Made by a program: the position numbers and the translations under genes. 64,000 bases of DNA from positions 62,001 through 126,000 of the forward strand of contig JAJPKE010000015.1 in NCBI GenBank assembly GCA_021323855.1. Direction: 5' to 3'. The notes below the pieces were generated by a model. It had not been told where the DNA came from. It did not search any database and saw only the letters and a list, made by a program, of their open reading frames with translations. This document shows positions 7,364 to 15,484 of this stretch, one piece after another (position 1 is the first letter of the stretch; every line of letters begins with the position of its first letter). This stretch comes from Chloroflexota bacterium (GTDB taxonomy: Bacteria > Chloroflexota > Ktedonobacteria > Ktedonobacterales > JADMIN01).

Positions 7364-8707
7364 ATGGCGTATTCCCCGTACTGGAATCCGAAGAACGAGA
7401 CGTTGCCGCGTGAAGACCTGCAACGGCTGCAACTGCTCAAATTGCAGCGCATGGCGGCCTTCGCCTACGCGAACAGCCCGTTCCACCGGCGCAGCTTCGA
7501 TGCTGCCGGCTTCCACCCCGAACAGCTCAAGACGCTGGATGACCTGCGCCGCATGCCGTTCATGACGCGCGAAGACTGGATGGCCTCGATTGCTGAGCAC
7601 CCACTCTTTGGCGATCTGCCAGCGACCGCCGAGACCAACGGTATCCGCTATCACCTGACCTCCGGCACCAGCGGGCGTACACCGATTCGTGTGCTGGACG
7701 GCACGAAGGACTGGGACTGGATCAGCGAGATGTGGTGCTATGGCATCTGGGGCTTTGGCGTGCGCCCCGAAGATGTCGTCTATTTCGCCTTCGGTTATGG
7801 TCACTTCATTGGCTTCTGGGGCGCGCACTACGCCTGCGAGAAGATCGGTGCCCTGGTGATTCCCGGCGGCGCGCAGACCACTGAGGCGCGCGTGCGCCAG
7901 ATCGTAGATATGGGCGTTACCACCGTCTGCTCGACGCCGACCTATGCGCTGCGGCTCTGGCAACAGGCGACGGAGATGGGCATTGACCTGGCGACACAGA
8001 GCAAGGTCAATAAAATCATCCTCTCCGGCGAACCTGCTGGCTCGATTCCCGCCGTCAAGCATCAACTAGAAGAGGCGTGGGGCGCGAAGTGTGGCGACAC
8101 CGCTGGCATGACCGAACTCGGCACCATCATGATCTTCGAGTGTGACCATCAGCCCGGCGGCACGCATATCATCGAGGATCACTATATCGAGGAGGTCATC
8201 AATCCGGACAGTGGCGAGCCGGTGGGCTATGGCGAGCTTGGCGAGCGCGTCGTCACGTCGTTCGGTCGCGGCTTCATTCCGGTCTTGCGCTATCGCACCA
8301 AAGATATGGTGATGAAGGTGCCGTACTCGACGTGTAGCTGTGGCCGCACCGGCGACCTCTATGACGGTGGCATCCGTGGCCGCTGGGACGACATGAAGCT
8401 GATTCGTGGTACGAATGTCTATCCCCGCGCCGTGGAGGCGATTGTGCGCGAGCATGACGCTATTGACGAGTTCCAGATTTACATCTGGCGGCGCGACGAC
8501 CTGCGCGACGAAATCACTATCAAAGTGGAACTCAAACCGGGACGCGAGGCGGAATGGCCAGTGGTGGAAGAGGCGCTGGCGCGCGAGTTGGCGCATGCGC
8601 ATGAAGGGCTGCGTTTCCTCATCGAACTGATGGAGCCGAACACGCTGCCACGCTTCGAACTCAAAGCCAAACGCCTGCAAGACGCCCGCCCGGTGGCGCA
8701 GTATTAG
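7364..8707 (+). CDS. PaaK-like aryl-CoA ligase (phenylacetate/benzoate/aminobenzoate-CoA ligase family)
   Basis: A 447-residue AMP-forming ligase of the phenylacetate-CoA ligase branch. The ATG at 7364 follows AGGAGGG at 7351-7357. Visible motifs are the phosphate-binding loop LTSGTSGRTPIRV, the adenine/core motif AGMTELG, the YRTKDM hinge region and the C-terminal lid (KLIRGTNVYPRAVE). Members convert an aromatic acid, ATP and CoA into the aryl-CoA, AMP and PPi, the entry step of CoA-dependent aerobic aromatic degradation. As the only acid-activating enzyme in this cluster, it most likely makes the substrate of the fused monooxygenase. Specificity (anthranilate, salicylate, benzoate or phenylacetate) cannot be read from sequence. 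Confidence 0.9.
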   Translation: MAYSPYWNPKNETLPREDLQRLQLLKLQRMAAFAYANSPFHRRSFDAAGFHPEQLKTLDDLRRMPFMTREDWMASIAEHPLFGDLPATAETNGIRYHLTSGTSGRTPIRVLDGTKDWDWISEMWCYGIWGFGVRPEDVVYFAFGYGHFIGFWGAHYACEKIGALVIPGGAQTTEARVRQIVDMGVTTVCSTPTYALRLWQQATEMGIDLATQSKVNKIILSGEPAGSIPAVKHQLEEAWGAKCGDTAGMTELGTIMIFECDHQPGGTHIIEDHYIEEVINPDSGEPVGYGELGERVVTSFGRGFIPVLRYRTKDMVMKVPYSTCSCGRTGDLYDGGIRGRWDDMKLIRGTNVYPRAVEAIVREHDAIDEFQIYIWRRDDLRDEITIKVELKPGREAEWPVVEEALARELAHAHEGLRFLIELMEPNTLPRFELKAKRLQDARPVAQY

Positions 8708-8728
8708 TGCGAGAGGAGCAACGAACCA

Positions 8729-8935
8729 ATGGCCGAAACTGATCTTCTGGGTATGCCGCTCGCCGAGCATGAGCGCGAAACCCTGCGCATCTATGAAGAA
8801 CTGAAGACACTTGCCAGCCGTGATGATTTGCCGCCCTGTGTCGCGCGCAATGTGCGGCAGGCCCTCGCCAGCATGTGGCAGGCCACCAATGACCTGAACC
8901 TGCAATTCGAGCAACTCTACGACCTGGGCGTGTGA
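8729..8935 (+). CDS. Small conserved-looking acidic protein after the CoA ligase
   Basis: A 68-residue acidic protein starting at an ATG preceded by GAGAGGAGC. I do not recognise the family. The sequence looks fully helical, with heptad-like spacing (LRIYEELKTLASRDDL and NVRQALASMWQATNDLNLQFEQLYDLG), and contains a single Cys. It starts 21 bases after the ligase stop and is the last gene of the catabolic run, so it is probably co-expressed. A helper or subunit role for the ligase or hydroxylase is possible but unproven. The composite repeat that follows closes the block. Confidence 0.65.
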   Translation: MAETDLLGMPLAEHERETLRIYEELKTLASRDDLPPCVARNVRQALASMWQATNDLNLQFEQLYDLGV

Positions 8936-8949
8936 ACAGAGACCGACGG

Positions 8950-9080
8950 ACGAATCCGCGCAGGTCGGCTGGCGGTTGAAACCGCGCCTGGCTGGCGTGC
9001 CGCCGCGAAACCCGCCGACGCGGGTTAAGAATCGGCAGTATCCTCTCCCCTCTCCTATGGGAGAGGGGCTGGGGGTGGGG
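8950..9080 (-). repeat. Composite repeat, right inverted copy
   Basis: Reverse-complement counterpart of 6026-6145: family 2 core (GGCGGTTGAAACCGCGCC), AACCCGC/GCGGGTT stem and the family 1 hairpin CTCTCCtatGGGAGAG ending in CTGGGGGTGGGG. With its partner it brackets the acyl-CoA dehydrogenase, ligase and small protein genes. No gene lies in 8936-9080. Confidence 0.8.
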
Positions 9081-9299
9081 CTATCTGGTGTTGCCCAAAA
9101 ACTCTTCGCGTGTGTTGCGATAGGGAAATGGTGTTTCACTGGGGATGGGAACGCCGAGAAAGTCGCAGAGCGGCTCCCATCCCTGCGACACCTCATAGAC
9201 CAGCAGCTTGTCTGCGGGAACGTACTGCTTCACTGCTGCGATGTGCTGCTCGAAGATGGCGATGACGTTCTGCTGCGGCTCAGTGTTGCCCTCGCTCAT
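9081..9299 (-). pseudogene. C-terminal fragment of a sulfotransferase-family protein
   Basis: A 72-residue reading frame whose body matches the C-terminal end of the P-loop sulfotransferase family seen in bacteria: VPADKLLVYEVSQGWEPLCDFLGVPIP and a closing PYRNTREEF (quoted in parts below twenty residues: LLVYEVSQGWEPLCDFLGV). The PAPS-binding P-loop and catalytic His regions are absent, so it cannot be an active enzyme. Its ATG overlaps the stop codon of the upstream gene by four bases (ATGA type), so it may still be translated. The fragment ends directly at the composite repeat. Most likely a remnant left by deletion. Confidence 0.65.
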
Positions 9300-11161
9300 A
9301 CCGCAATCTCATTGCGAATCTGGCGCACCTGCTCTTCCGGCAGGATGTGGAACATCGTCAGCAGGTCCGCGAGACTATAGTCCATGCCGGAGGTGGATAG
9401 ATCTTGTTTGGCGCGACCGAGGCCGGCGATCTGCTGCGGCGACACCAGACCACGGCTGACGAGCAACGCCGCCAGCAGTTGATCCGGGCTGAGGAACTTG
9501 AAGAGCAATGCCAACTCGCCCAGCTTGAAGTTCATGTTGACGCTTTCGAGCATCTCTTGCACGCCTTTGAGCGCTTCGAGCTTCTGCTCCGAGAGGAGCG
9601 CGCCCTCCACCAGCACGGACCCCAGCGCCTTCTCGGTCGGCGTTGAGCGATGCGCTGCTGATAGGTGGTCCGGCGTGGGGACGGGAGATGTCCGCAGGAA
9701 TGAGGTGTCGGTGTCTTGCTGCCGCCCTATGCCGGTCAGGTTGTTGAGGGCGATGGCAGGTGCGATTTCCGTCTGCGTGAAGGCCATCTGCTTCTGCGCT
9801 TCGTTTAGCGGCGCGCGCGATGGAGTAGAGGAGGTGGCGCCCCAAGAATCGGCAGGGTCTTCTCCTGGTGGTGTCCAGGCGTCCGAGAACACCGGCTCGC
9901 CGCCCTGCACGCTGGAGTATCGTTGCGTATACGCATCCGTCACGCCAGATGATTCGCCACTGGCGCCAAAGAAGCCGCCAGCATCCCATGCGTCCGCTAC
10001 CCCTGCGCGTCCACCTTGCATGCCTGGACTGCTTGCTATTGAAGGCGCAGAGGACATGCTGCCACCCAGCCCAAACTCGGCGGCGTAGGCCTCGCTGAGG
10101 CGCGCGGCGCGCTCCTCCAGCGTATTCATGGGGTTTATAGTATTCATTGGGGGATTACTGGCGGCACGGAAGTCGAAGGTATGGATGGTGGTCGCCTGCG
10201 GCGGAGTGGATGAGGAAGTGGCGGCAGCCACCGGCTCCGCCTCTGACGCGAAGGGATTACTGCTATAGGGTTGCGCAAAAGGCGATTCTTCGACGGCGAA
10301 CGGGTTGGAATCGGCGGGATGCGCAAATGGGCTTGAGATATTCGTCTTGCTCAGCGCAGGCATGCCTACCGCTGGCGCCTGTCCACCGAAGCCGACCGGA
10401 ATACCCGGCACCTCGAACACTCCTTGCTGCTGATACAGTTGTTGCGCCTGTATGGCAGATTGCAGCGCGGGGAAGCCGTTCTGGAACACGGTATTCGGGT
10501 CAGGCTGGGCGGCAGGGGTCGCATAGGGGCTAAATTGGTCGAGTCCGGCAATCATTGCCTGCTGTGGCTGCTGAAACATAAAAGGGGATGGAACGCCAAG
10601 CGCGGCGCCGATGGGCGGGATGACGCCCGGCTGAAGCGCCTGCGGTGCTGCGCCTGCCATGCCCGCCATGCCCGCTATCCCTGGGGCGGAGATGGCCGCC
10701 TGCCCTGTGGCTGCGGCGTTCACGCCATTCAGTGGGATGCGCTGGCGCACGCCCTCAATAATAAGTTGGAACTCATGCGTTCCATGAACCTCGACATCCG
10801 CGATGGCACGGGCGGTTGGCTCAAAATCGGTATCAAAGAGACTATTTGGCGGTGTATAGCGAAAGGTCATCGCCTGGGTCGGGCGCCCGCGTCGCTGCGC
10901 ATCCAGCGCCACCCAGAACTCGCGTCGCCCGGCGGTCGCGTTGCCCAGGTCAATCAACACGAGCGCCACCAGATGTTTGCTGGTAATGTCGAACAGTTCC
11001 ACCGGCGTCCGCGCGGCGCGCACGTCATAGCCCGCGATACGCAACTGCGAAAGGAGGGGTACGGCGATGGCGTCGTCGCGCTCAAACAGCACAACGAGCG
11101 GCGTTGCCGCAGGATGGACATCAGCCTCGAGGGTGGTTCCGGGTGCCTGGAACGTCGTCAT
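9296..11161 (-). CDS. Receiver-like N-terminal domain protein with long disordered middle and helical C-terminal domain
   Basis: A 621-residue protein; the ATG at 11161 is preceded by GGTGGGGG. An upstream in-frame start at 11239 would add 26 residues. Residues about 20-120 look like a response-regulator-type alpha/beta fold (PLVVLFERDDAIAVPLL, VALVLIDLGNA), but the acidic pocket is poorly kept, so phosphorylation is doubtful. Residues about 150-480 are Pro/Gln/Ala/Ser/Gly-rich and likely disordered. The C-terminal 110 residues form a helical domain with two repeats (EGALLSEQKLEALKGVQEM, LLVSRGLVSPQQIAGL) resembling the N-terminal domain of type II secretion ATPases (GspE-N). It probably acts as a signalling or scaffold protein; partner unknown. 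Confidence 0.7.
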   Translation of the reverse strand: MTTFQAPGTTLEADVHPAATPLVVLFERDDAIAVPLLSQLRIAGYDVRAARTPVELFDITSKHLVALVLIDLGNATAGRREFWVALDAQRRGRPTQAMTFRYTPPNSLFDTDFEPTARAIADVEVHGTHEFQLIIEGVRQRIPLNGVNAAATGQAAISAPGIAGMAGMAGAAPQALQPGVIPPIGAALGVPSPFMFQQPQQAMIAGLDQFSPYATPAAQPDPNTVFQNGFPALQSAIQAQQLYQQQGVFEVPGIPVGFGGQAPAVGMPALSKTNISSPFAHPADSNPFAVEESPFAQPYSSNPFASEAEPVAAATSSSTPPQATTIHTFDFRAASNPPMNTINPMNTLEERAARLSEAYAAEFGLGGSMSSAPSIASSPGMQGGRAGVADAWDAGGFFGASGESSGVTDAYTQRYSSVQGGEPVFSDAWTPPGEDPADSWGATSSTPSRAPLNEAQKQMAFTQTEIAPAIALNNLTGIGRQQDTDTSFLRTSPVPTPDHLSAAHRSTPTEKALGSVLVEGALLSEQKLEALKGVQEMLESVNMNFKLGELALLFKFLSPDQLLAALLVSRGLVSPQQIAGLGRAKQDLSTSGMDYSLADLLTMFHILPEEQVRQIRNEIAV

Positions 11162-11348
11162 CAAATTGCCCCCACCGCTACTAAAGTGCCTGTCATATGT
11201 ACTTGTTCCTGTTCCTTCCAGGCGGTTATGCCTCCGCATAGCGAGTATACCATAAAGTGGTATTCAGGGGAACACATCTCATCCCTTTTCGGCTACGCTC
11301 ATCTCAAGACGCATAATATCTCATTCGCGCCGCAAAGTAGGACCAGAA

Positions 11349-11452
11349 CCTCACCCCCAGACCCCCTCTCCCACAGGGCGAGGGGGAACCGTTCTCCAGT
11401 TATCCCGTTGAGTTCCGCGTGCCCCCACTCCTACAGGGAGTGGGGAAGCACG
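11349..11452. repeat. Two family 1 hairpin repeats in tandem
   Basis: CCTCACCCCCAGACCCCCTCTCC-style arm pairs with GGGCGAGGGGG at 11349-11390. A second smaller hairpin CCCCCACTCCtacaGGGAGTGGGG follows at 11420-11446. The rest of 11162-11486 shows a possible TATACT box on the minus strand near 11244 but nothing else firm. Confidence 0.7.
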
Positions 11453-11486
11453 CGCCTCATTGTCAGTGGCAATCGGTTTAGGTTAC

Positions 11487-12290
11487 TCAATAACTCAGCA
11501 ACTCTTCCAGGAAAACGGCGACACCCTCGTCGTCGTTGCTGGGGGCGATGCGCTGCGCCTGCGCACGGGTGACGGCGGCGCCGTTCGCCATTGCCACGGC
11601 CAGCCCGGCTTCACGCAGCAGCGGCGCATCATTTTCGCCGTCGCCCATCGCTATCACGCGCGCTTTAGGGATGCCCAGTTGCGTACGCAAGGCCGCCAGC
11701 GCCAGACCTTTGCCCGCCTGCGCATCAAAGAGTTCCAGGAAATCGGGGGTTGTAGTGGTCATGACGACGCCCAACGGCAGGTGAGGTGCCATTGTCGCAC
11801 GCAGCGCCGCCAGTTGCGCGGGCGCACCGGAGAGCAGAATTTTCGCGGTCGGCGGGAGATTGTCTGCCAGCAGGTCCGGCGTCATGACCGGTGGTCCCTC
11901 GCCATACTCAGCGAAGACGCCAATCAAAGGGTGAGTGGTATCCATATAAATTGTATCCAGGCCGAAGCAGGAGACCAGCACCGAGGGATCGAAGGCGCGC
12001 ACCAGTTCGATAATTGTCTTGCGCGTCGCTGGCTCCAGCGGACAGAAGCGCAGCGGCGCGTCCGTCGCGCTGTCGCAGGTGGCCGCGCCGTTGAGGACGA
12101 TCTGCGGTCCGCTGATCTGCATTTCCGCCAGCAGCGACTGAACCGAGCCGAGCAGCTTGCCGGTCGCCAGCGTCACGTTGAGGCCGGCAGCGCCCGCCGC
12201 GCGCACCGCCGCCGCCACACGCGGGCGCAAGGTGTGCTGCGAGTCCAGCAGCGTGCCATCTACATCCAGCACGAGCAATTGATATTCCAC
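11487..12290 (-). CDS. HAD superfamily (Cof/IIB-type) sugar or nucleotide phosphatase
   Basis: A 267-residue HAD hydrolase of the Cof-like C2B-cap class. Motif I DVDGTLLDS, motif II Thr in VTLATGK, motif III Lys in GKGLALAAL, and motif IV GDGENDAPLL are all present, so it should be an active Mg-dependent phosphatase acting on small phosphorylated metabolites. I place the start at the GTG at 12290 (VEYQLLVLDVDGT) because AAAGG lies seven bases upstream and the longer reading runs through a terminator. It lies downstream of the zinc-ribbon gene but is separated from it by that terminator, so it has its own transcript or lives on read-through. Confidence 0.88.
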   Translation of the reverse strand: MEYQLLVLDVDGTLLDSQHTLRPRVAAAVRAAGAAGLNVTLATGKLLGSVQSLLAEMQISGPQIVLNGAATCDSATDAPLRFCPLEPATRKTIIELVRAFDPSVLVSCFGLDTIYMDTTHPLIGVFAEYGEGPPVMTPDLLADNLPPTAKILLSGAPAQLAALRATMAPHLPLGVVMTTTTPDFLELFDAQAGKGLALAALRTQLGIPKARVIAMGDGENDAPLLREAGLAVAMANGAAVTRAQAQRIAPSNDDEGVAVFLEELLSY

Positions 12291-12316
12291 GAGTATACCT
12301 TTTATGCAATGACACG

Positions 12317-12352
12317 AAAAAGCGCCCGGACCAGGGAAAGTCCGAGCGCCCG
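12317..12352 (-). terminator. Rho-independent terminator of the zinc-ribbon gene
   Basis: On the minus strand GGGCGCTCGGAC, an 8-base loop, GTCCGGGCGC and then TTTTT. It lies about 100 bases after the stop codon of the gene at 12450-12785. Confidence 0.85.
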
Positions 12353-12449
12353 AATGATGGCGATGGCAGGATTCAGACAGACCGTGCAACACGGTAACAC
12401 ATGGGTCACAAACATGTCGCCGGCTGGCGCTCTCGCACCGCCAGCGCAA

Positions 12450-12785
12450 CTACCAGCGCGAGCCGTAGCCGCTGCCGCTGTTGCTGTGGCTGCCACCACC
12501 GATTTGCTGGTAGCAGTTGCTGCAATAGACGGGCTTATCGCCGCGTGGCTGGAACGGCACACGGGCCTCGCCGCCGCACGACGAGCAGGTCGCCGTGTAC
12601 GTCTGGCGCGGCGCGCGCTCGCCGTAGGAACCGCCGGACATGGATGCCTTGCGTGCTGCGCGGCACTCCGGGCAGCGGGATGGCGTGTTCATCAAGCCGC
12701 GACTTGCGTAGAATTCTTGCTCACCGACCGTGAAAATGAAATCACGACCGCATTCGCGACACCTGAGTGTCTGATCGGTGGCCAA
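12450..12785 (-). CDS. Zinc-ribbon protein with two CxxC pairs and a Gly/Ser-rich tail
   Basis: A 111-residue protein with two zinc ribbons. The first is CRECGRDFIFTVGEQEF...CPECRAARK, the probable zinc-binding domain found at the start of many Chloroflexota small proteins. The second is CSSCGGEARVPFQPRGDKPVYCSNCYQQIGG (quoted in part: CSSCGGEARVPF and PVYCSNC). The C-terminal 17 residues are Gly/Ser/Tyr-rich. No enzyme motif is present; nucleic-acid or protein binding is the likely role. A promoter-like site lies about 230 bases upstream, giving the transcript a long leader, and a strong terminator follows, so the gene is probably transcribed alone. Confidence 0.8.
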   Translation of the reverse strand: MATDQTLRCRECGRDFIFTVGEQEFYASRGLMNTPSRCPECRAARKASMSGGSYGERAPRQTYTATCSSCGGEARVPFQPRGDKPVYCSNCYQQIGGGSHSNSGSGYGSRW

Positions 12786-13022
12786 ACTGGTTTCCTCTCT
12801 TACAACCCCTCCGCGCCTCTTGCGGATGGGCTAATGCCGCCCCAGTGCCAGGCAGATGGGGCACAACCCTACTAAGGGGACAGAACGCTGTGGGGGAGAA
12901 CTGAGGGACACCGTCCCAGACTTGAGGCAGACGTGTTACCCATGCAGGCCACCGACGAGCGTTTACGACGTACACGCGATCCCCGTTCGCGCGTAGAAGG
13001 CGCTGGTTGCGTCTTCGCGGCC

Positions 13023-13051
13023 AGTATACCATGACTGTCCACTGTATACAA
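13023..13051 (-). promoter_or_regulatory. Promoter candidate with a long leader for the zinc-ribbon gene
   Basis: Minus-strand TTGTAT (13051-13046), 17-base spacer, TATACT (13028-13023). Transcription from here would give a leader of about 230 bases (13016-12786) that contains GGGACggtGTCCC and other short stems. No gene is seen in 12786-13336 otherwise. Confidence 0.45.
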
Positions 13052-13336
13052 GCCCACAATTTTTGTGAGCAGAAAAACATGTTTGCCATCTTGCGTGCGC
13101 TGGCGTTCTCCTGTACCATGCAGAGCAAGAGGCGGCGCGCCGATACGGTACAATGCGAAGCGGGGCGAATGCGCCATGCGGCTGGTGTGCTGGTGCGGAC
13201 TATGCTATTTCCTGCGCGTTTTCGCGTAGATAGGCGTATATAGAGGTGATGGCGTACATCTTTCAAGAAGCATTGACTGTGGCTAGTATGGCCACATTTG
13301 CGGGGATGGTCCCCAGAAAGGCATAGATTCGGCATC

Positions 13337-14176
13337 ATGCGCGATACCAATACACCAATTGTCGTTCCCGATTTTTCCGGCATGGAACGGCAACCAGAGA
13401 GCCACGGACTGAAGTTCTCCAAAGCTGACCTGCACATGCACACCAACCTGGGCGACGGTACCGCCAGCCCGCGCCGTGTGCTGCAAGAGGCGAAGCGCCA
13501 CGGTCTGAAGGTGATTGCCATTACCGACCACGACCACATGGAGGGCGCAAAACGAGTGCAGGAGATTATTGACCGCGAGGGCAGCGACATCGAGATGATC
13601 TGGGGCTGCGAGGTGACCACGCGCCAGGGGCATTTCCTCGGCCTCTTCATGAAGCGCCCGGTCAAGTTTCTGACGCATGTGGAGGGCGCGATAGACGCTA
13701 TCAAGGAGCAGGGCGGCCTCTGCATCATTCCGCATCCGATGGGGCGGCTGGTGCCGAGCCTGAGCCTCAAGAAGATCGAAGACCTGCTGAATCGTGGCTA
13801 TCCGATAGATGGCATCGAACTCTACAATCCCTCGCCCGCCAATGCTGGCGCGCGCGACCGGGTGCGCAAGCTGAACCAGCAATGGGGCTTCGCAGGCACC
13901 GGCAGCAGCGACGCGCATTTCTGGCAGCATATCGGCGCGGGCTATACGCTCTTCCCCGGCGAGACAGCGCAAGACTTACGCCGGGCGATCCTCGACAAGA
14001 CGACGCGCGATGGTGGCCAGGAGCGCAAGCCCGACCGGCTGCCCATCACCTCCTACATCGGTCAGTGCTTCTGGAGCATGGTGCTGGATCCGCCGCGCAA
14101 GTTCGCCCGCAAAGCGTTTAGTGAGCCAGCGGTCGCGCCCGATGCGTCTATGCCTGAACCGGAACGGATTGGTTGA
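13337..14176 (+). CDS. PHP-domain metal-dependent phosphoesterase
   Basis: A 280-residue PHP-family protein. The metal-binding motifs appear in order: ADLHMHTNLGDG (HxH), ITDHDH, the Glu in WGCEVTT, IIPHP, and the closing GSSDAHF. This pattern is typical of stand-alone PHP phosphoesterases such as nucleoside 3',5'-bisphosphate or oligonucleotide phosphatases related to YciV/RnaAM. The ATG at 13337 is preferred; a TTG at 13298 is possible but has no ribosome site. The substrate is unknown. The next gene starts 31 bases later on the same strand. Confidence 0.88.
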   Translation: MRDTNTPIVVPDFSGMERQPESHGLKFSKADLHMHTNLGDGTASPRRVLQEAKRHGLKVIAITDHDHMEGAKRVQEIIDREGSDIEMIWGCEVTTRQGHFLGLFMKRPVKFLTHVEGAIDAIKEQGGLCIIPHPMGRLVPSLSLKKIEDLLNRGYPIDGIELYNPSPANAGARDRVRKLNQQWGFAGTGSSDAHFWQHIGAGYTLFPGETAQDLRRAILDKTTRDGGQERKPDRLPITSYIGQCFWSMVLDPPRKFARKAFSEPAVAPDASMPEPERIG

Positions 14177-14206
14177 CGCTGGCGCTTGTGTGGGAGGGGT
14201 AGATTG

Positions 14207-15310
14207 ATGGGCGAAGATGAGCCGCAACCGTCGCAGTCACTACAATTGTCGTCACAGTTGTCGCGGCGCGCTGCCGTGCGGCGGCTGGCGGGGCTGGCGC
14301 TGGTGGGGAGCGTCGCGGGGTTGACGGGCTGCGCGTTGCCGTGGCAGCAGAACGCCACGCCCCAGGTGACACCAACCCTCTCCGGCGGTACGCTCAGCAA
14401 GCCACTGCTGGTCTATCGCGGCCATTCCGGCGTTGTGAACGAGGTCACGTGGTCGCCGGATAATACGAAGGTTGCCTCGGCCAGCGATGACAAAACTGTG
14501 CAGATCTGGGACGCGACGACCGGCAACCATCTCTACACCTACACCGGCCACAAGGCGCGCGTCTGGTGCGTGGCGTGGTCGCCAGATGGCACGAAGATTG
14601 TCTCCGGCAGCAGCGACACGACGGCTCAGGTCTGGGACTCCTCCACAGGGAAGTTGCTGCTCACCTACAAGGGACATCCGCGCGATGTGAACGACGTAAC
14701 GTGGTCGCCGGACAATGCGCATATCGCCAGCGGCAGCGATGATCGCACCGTGCAGGTCTGGGAGGTCGCCACTGGGCATCTGGTCTTCTCGCATAGCCAC
14801 TATCTGCGCTATGTGGCGACGGTCGCGTGGTCGCCGGATGGCGCGCGCATTGCCAGCGGCAGCGGCGACTATTCGGCGCAGGCATGGGATGCGCTGACCG
14901 GCAACAACCTGATCTATTATCGCAACCATTCGCGTGAGGTCTACGGCGTCGCCTGGTCGCCGGACTCGCATCGCGTCGTCTCATGTAGCGGCGACGGCAC
15001 GGCACAAATCTGGAACGGCAGCAGCGGGCAAACGCTGCTCACCTACAGCGGTCATACAGATATGGTCAACGCGGTCTCGTGGTCCAACGACGGCAAGTTG
15101 ATAGCGACGGGCAGCCAGGACCAGAAGGTGCAACTCTGGGACCCATCTACCGGCAAACGCGCGCTGACCTACAAGGGACACATGGCATCCGGGCAAACCA
15201 ACACCGGCACACCCATCGGCTCCGTGCGCGCGGTGCGCTGGTCGCCCAACGGCCAGCAGATCGCCTCCGCCAGCTACGACACGACGGTGCAGGTGTGGAA
15301 GCCGGTGTAG
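14207..15310 (+). CDS. Tat/lipoprotein-type WD40 seven-bladed propeller protein
   Basis: A 367-residue exported protein; ATG at 14207 with GGGAGGGG upstream. Residues 20-47 form a signal peptide with a twin-arginine-like SRRAAVRRL followed by a hydrophobic core and lipobox LTGC, so it is probably a membrane-anchored lipoprotein facing outside. After a short Thr/Pro linker come seven WD40 repeats, each with GH...V..V.WSPD...IASGS.D.T.QVWD, enough for one closed propeller. The fourth and fifth repeats carry SHYLRY and RNHSRE in place of the usual GH. WD40 propellers are protein-interaction platforms; no enzyme domain is attached. The stop is followed by a family 1 hairpin. Confidence 0.9.
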   Translation: MGEDEPQPSQSLQLSSQLSRRAAVRRLAGLALVGSVAGLTGCALPWQQNATPQVTPTLSGGTLSKPLLVYRGHSGVVNEVTWSPDNTKVASASDDKTVQIWDATTGNHLYTYTGHKARVWCVAWSPDGTKIVSGSSDTTAQVWDSSTGKLLLTYKGHPRDVNDVTWSPDNAHIASGSDDRTVQVWEVATGHLVFSHSHYLRYVATVAWSPDGARIASGSGDYSAQAWDALTGNNLIYYRNHSREVYGVAWSPDSHRVVSCSGDGTAQIWNGSSGQTLLTYSGHTDMVNAVSWSNDGKLIATGSQDQKVQLWDPSTGKRALTYKGHMASGQTNTGTPIGSVRAVRWSPNGQQIASASYDTTVQVWKPV

Positions 15311-15313
15311 GTG

Positions 15314-15352
15314 TCCTCTTCCCGGCCCCTCTCCTTGTGAGGAGAGGGGTGA
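15314..15352. repeat. Family 1 hairpin repeat after the WD40 gene
   Basis: CCCGGCCCCTCTCCttgtgaGGAGAGGGGTGA, starting a few bases after the WD40 stop codon. It could double as a transcript-end hairpin but has no T-run. Confidence 0.75.
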
Positions 15353-15372
15353 ATAATCTCAATTGATGGTGC

Positions 15373-15401
15373 TTGACAAGCAAGAAAAGCTCGGTTATTC
15401 T
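15373..15401 (+). promoter_or_regulatory. Sigma70-type promoter of the TIR gene
   Basis: TTGACA at 15373-15378, exactly 17 bases of spacer, TATTCT at 15396-15401, in a locally AT-rich stretch. The leader to the ATG at 15485 would be about 77 bases with AAGGGA near the start codon. Confidence 0.7.
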
Positions 15402-15484
15402 TTTCTAAGCTGACAGTATTTTTCAAGACTAGTACTTTTCGTGTTTCTACCCGTATTTCGAACTTCCTAGAAGGGAATGGTCCC

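Noticed and set aside
1..9080. Rieske oxygenase considered as part of the same operon as the CoA-dependent genes.
   Set aside because: It is on the opposite strand with a 430-base gap. A common pathway is possible, co-transcription is not.
10424..11572. Plus-strand frame of 382 codons opposite the receiver-like protein.
   Set aside because: It crosses the start region of that gene and two hairpin repeats, and shows no domain or ribosome site.
12742..13770. Long minus-strand reading frame across the leader and the PHP gene.
   Set aside because: It is the shadow of the PHP gene and the zinc-ribbon leader; its composition is Arg/Ser-rich without any domain.
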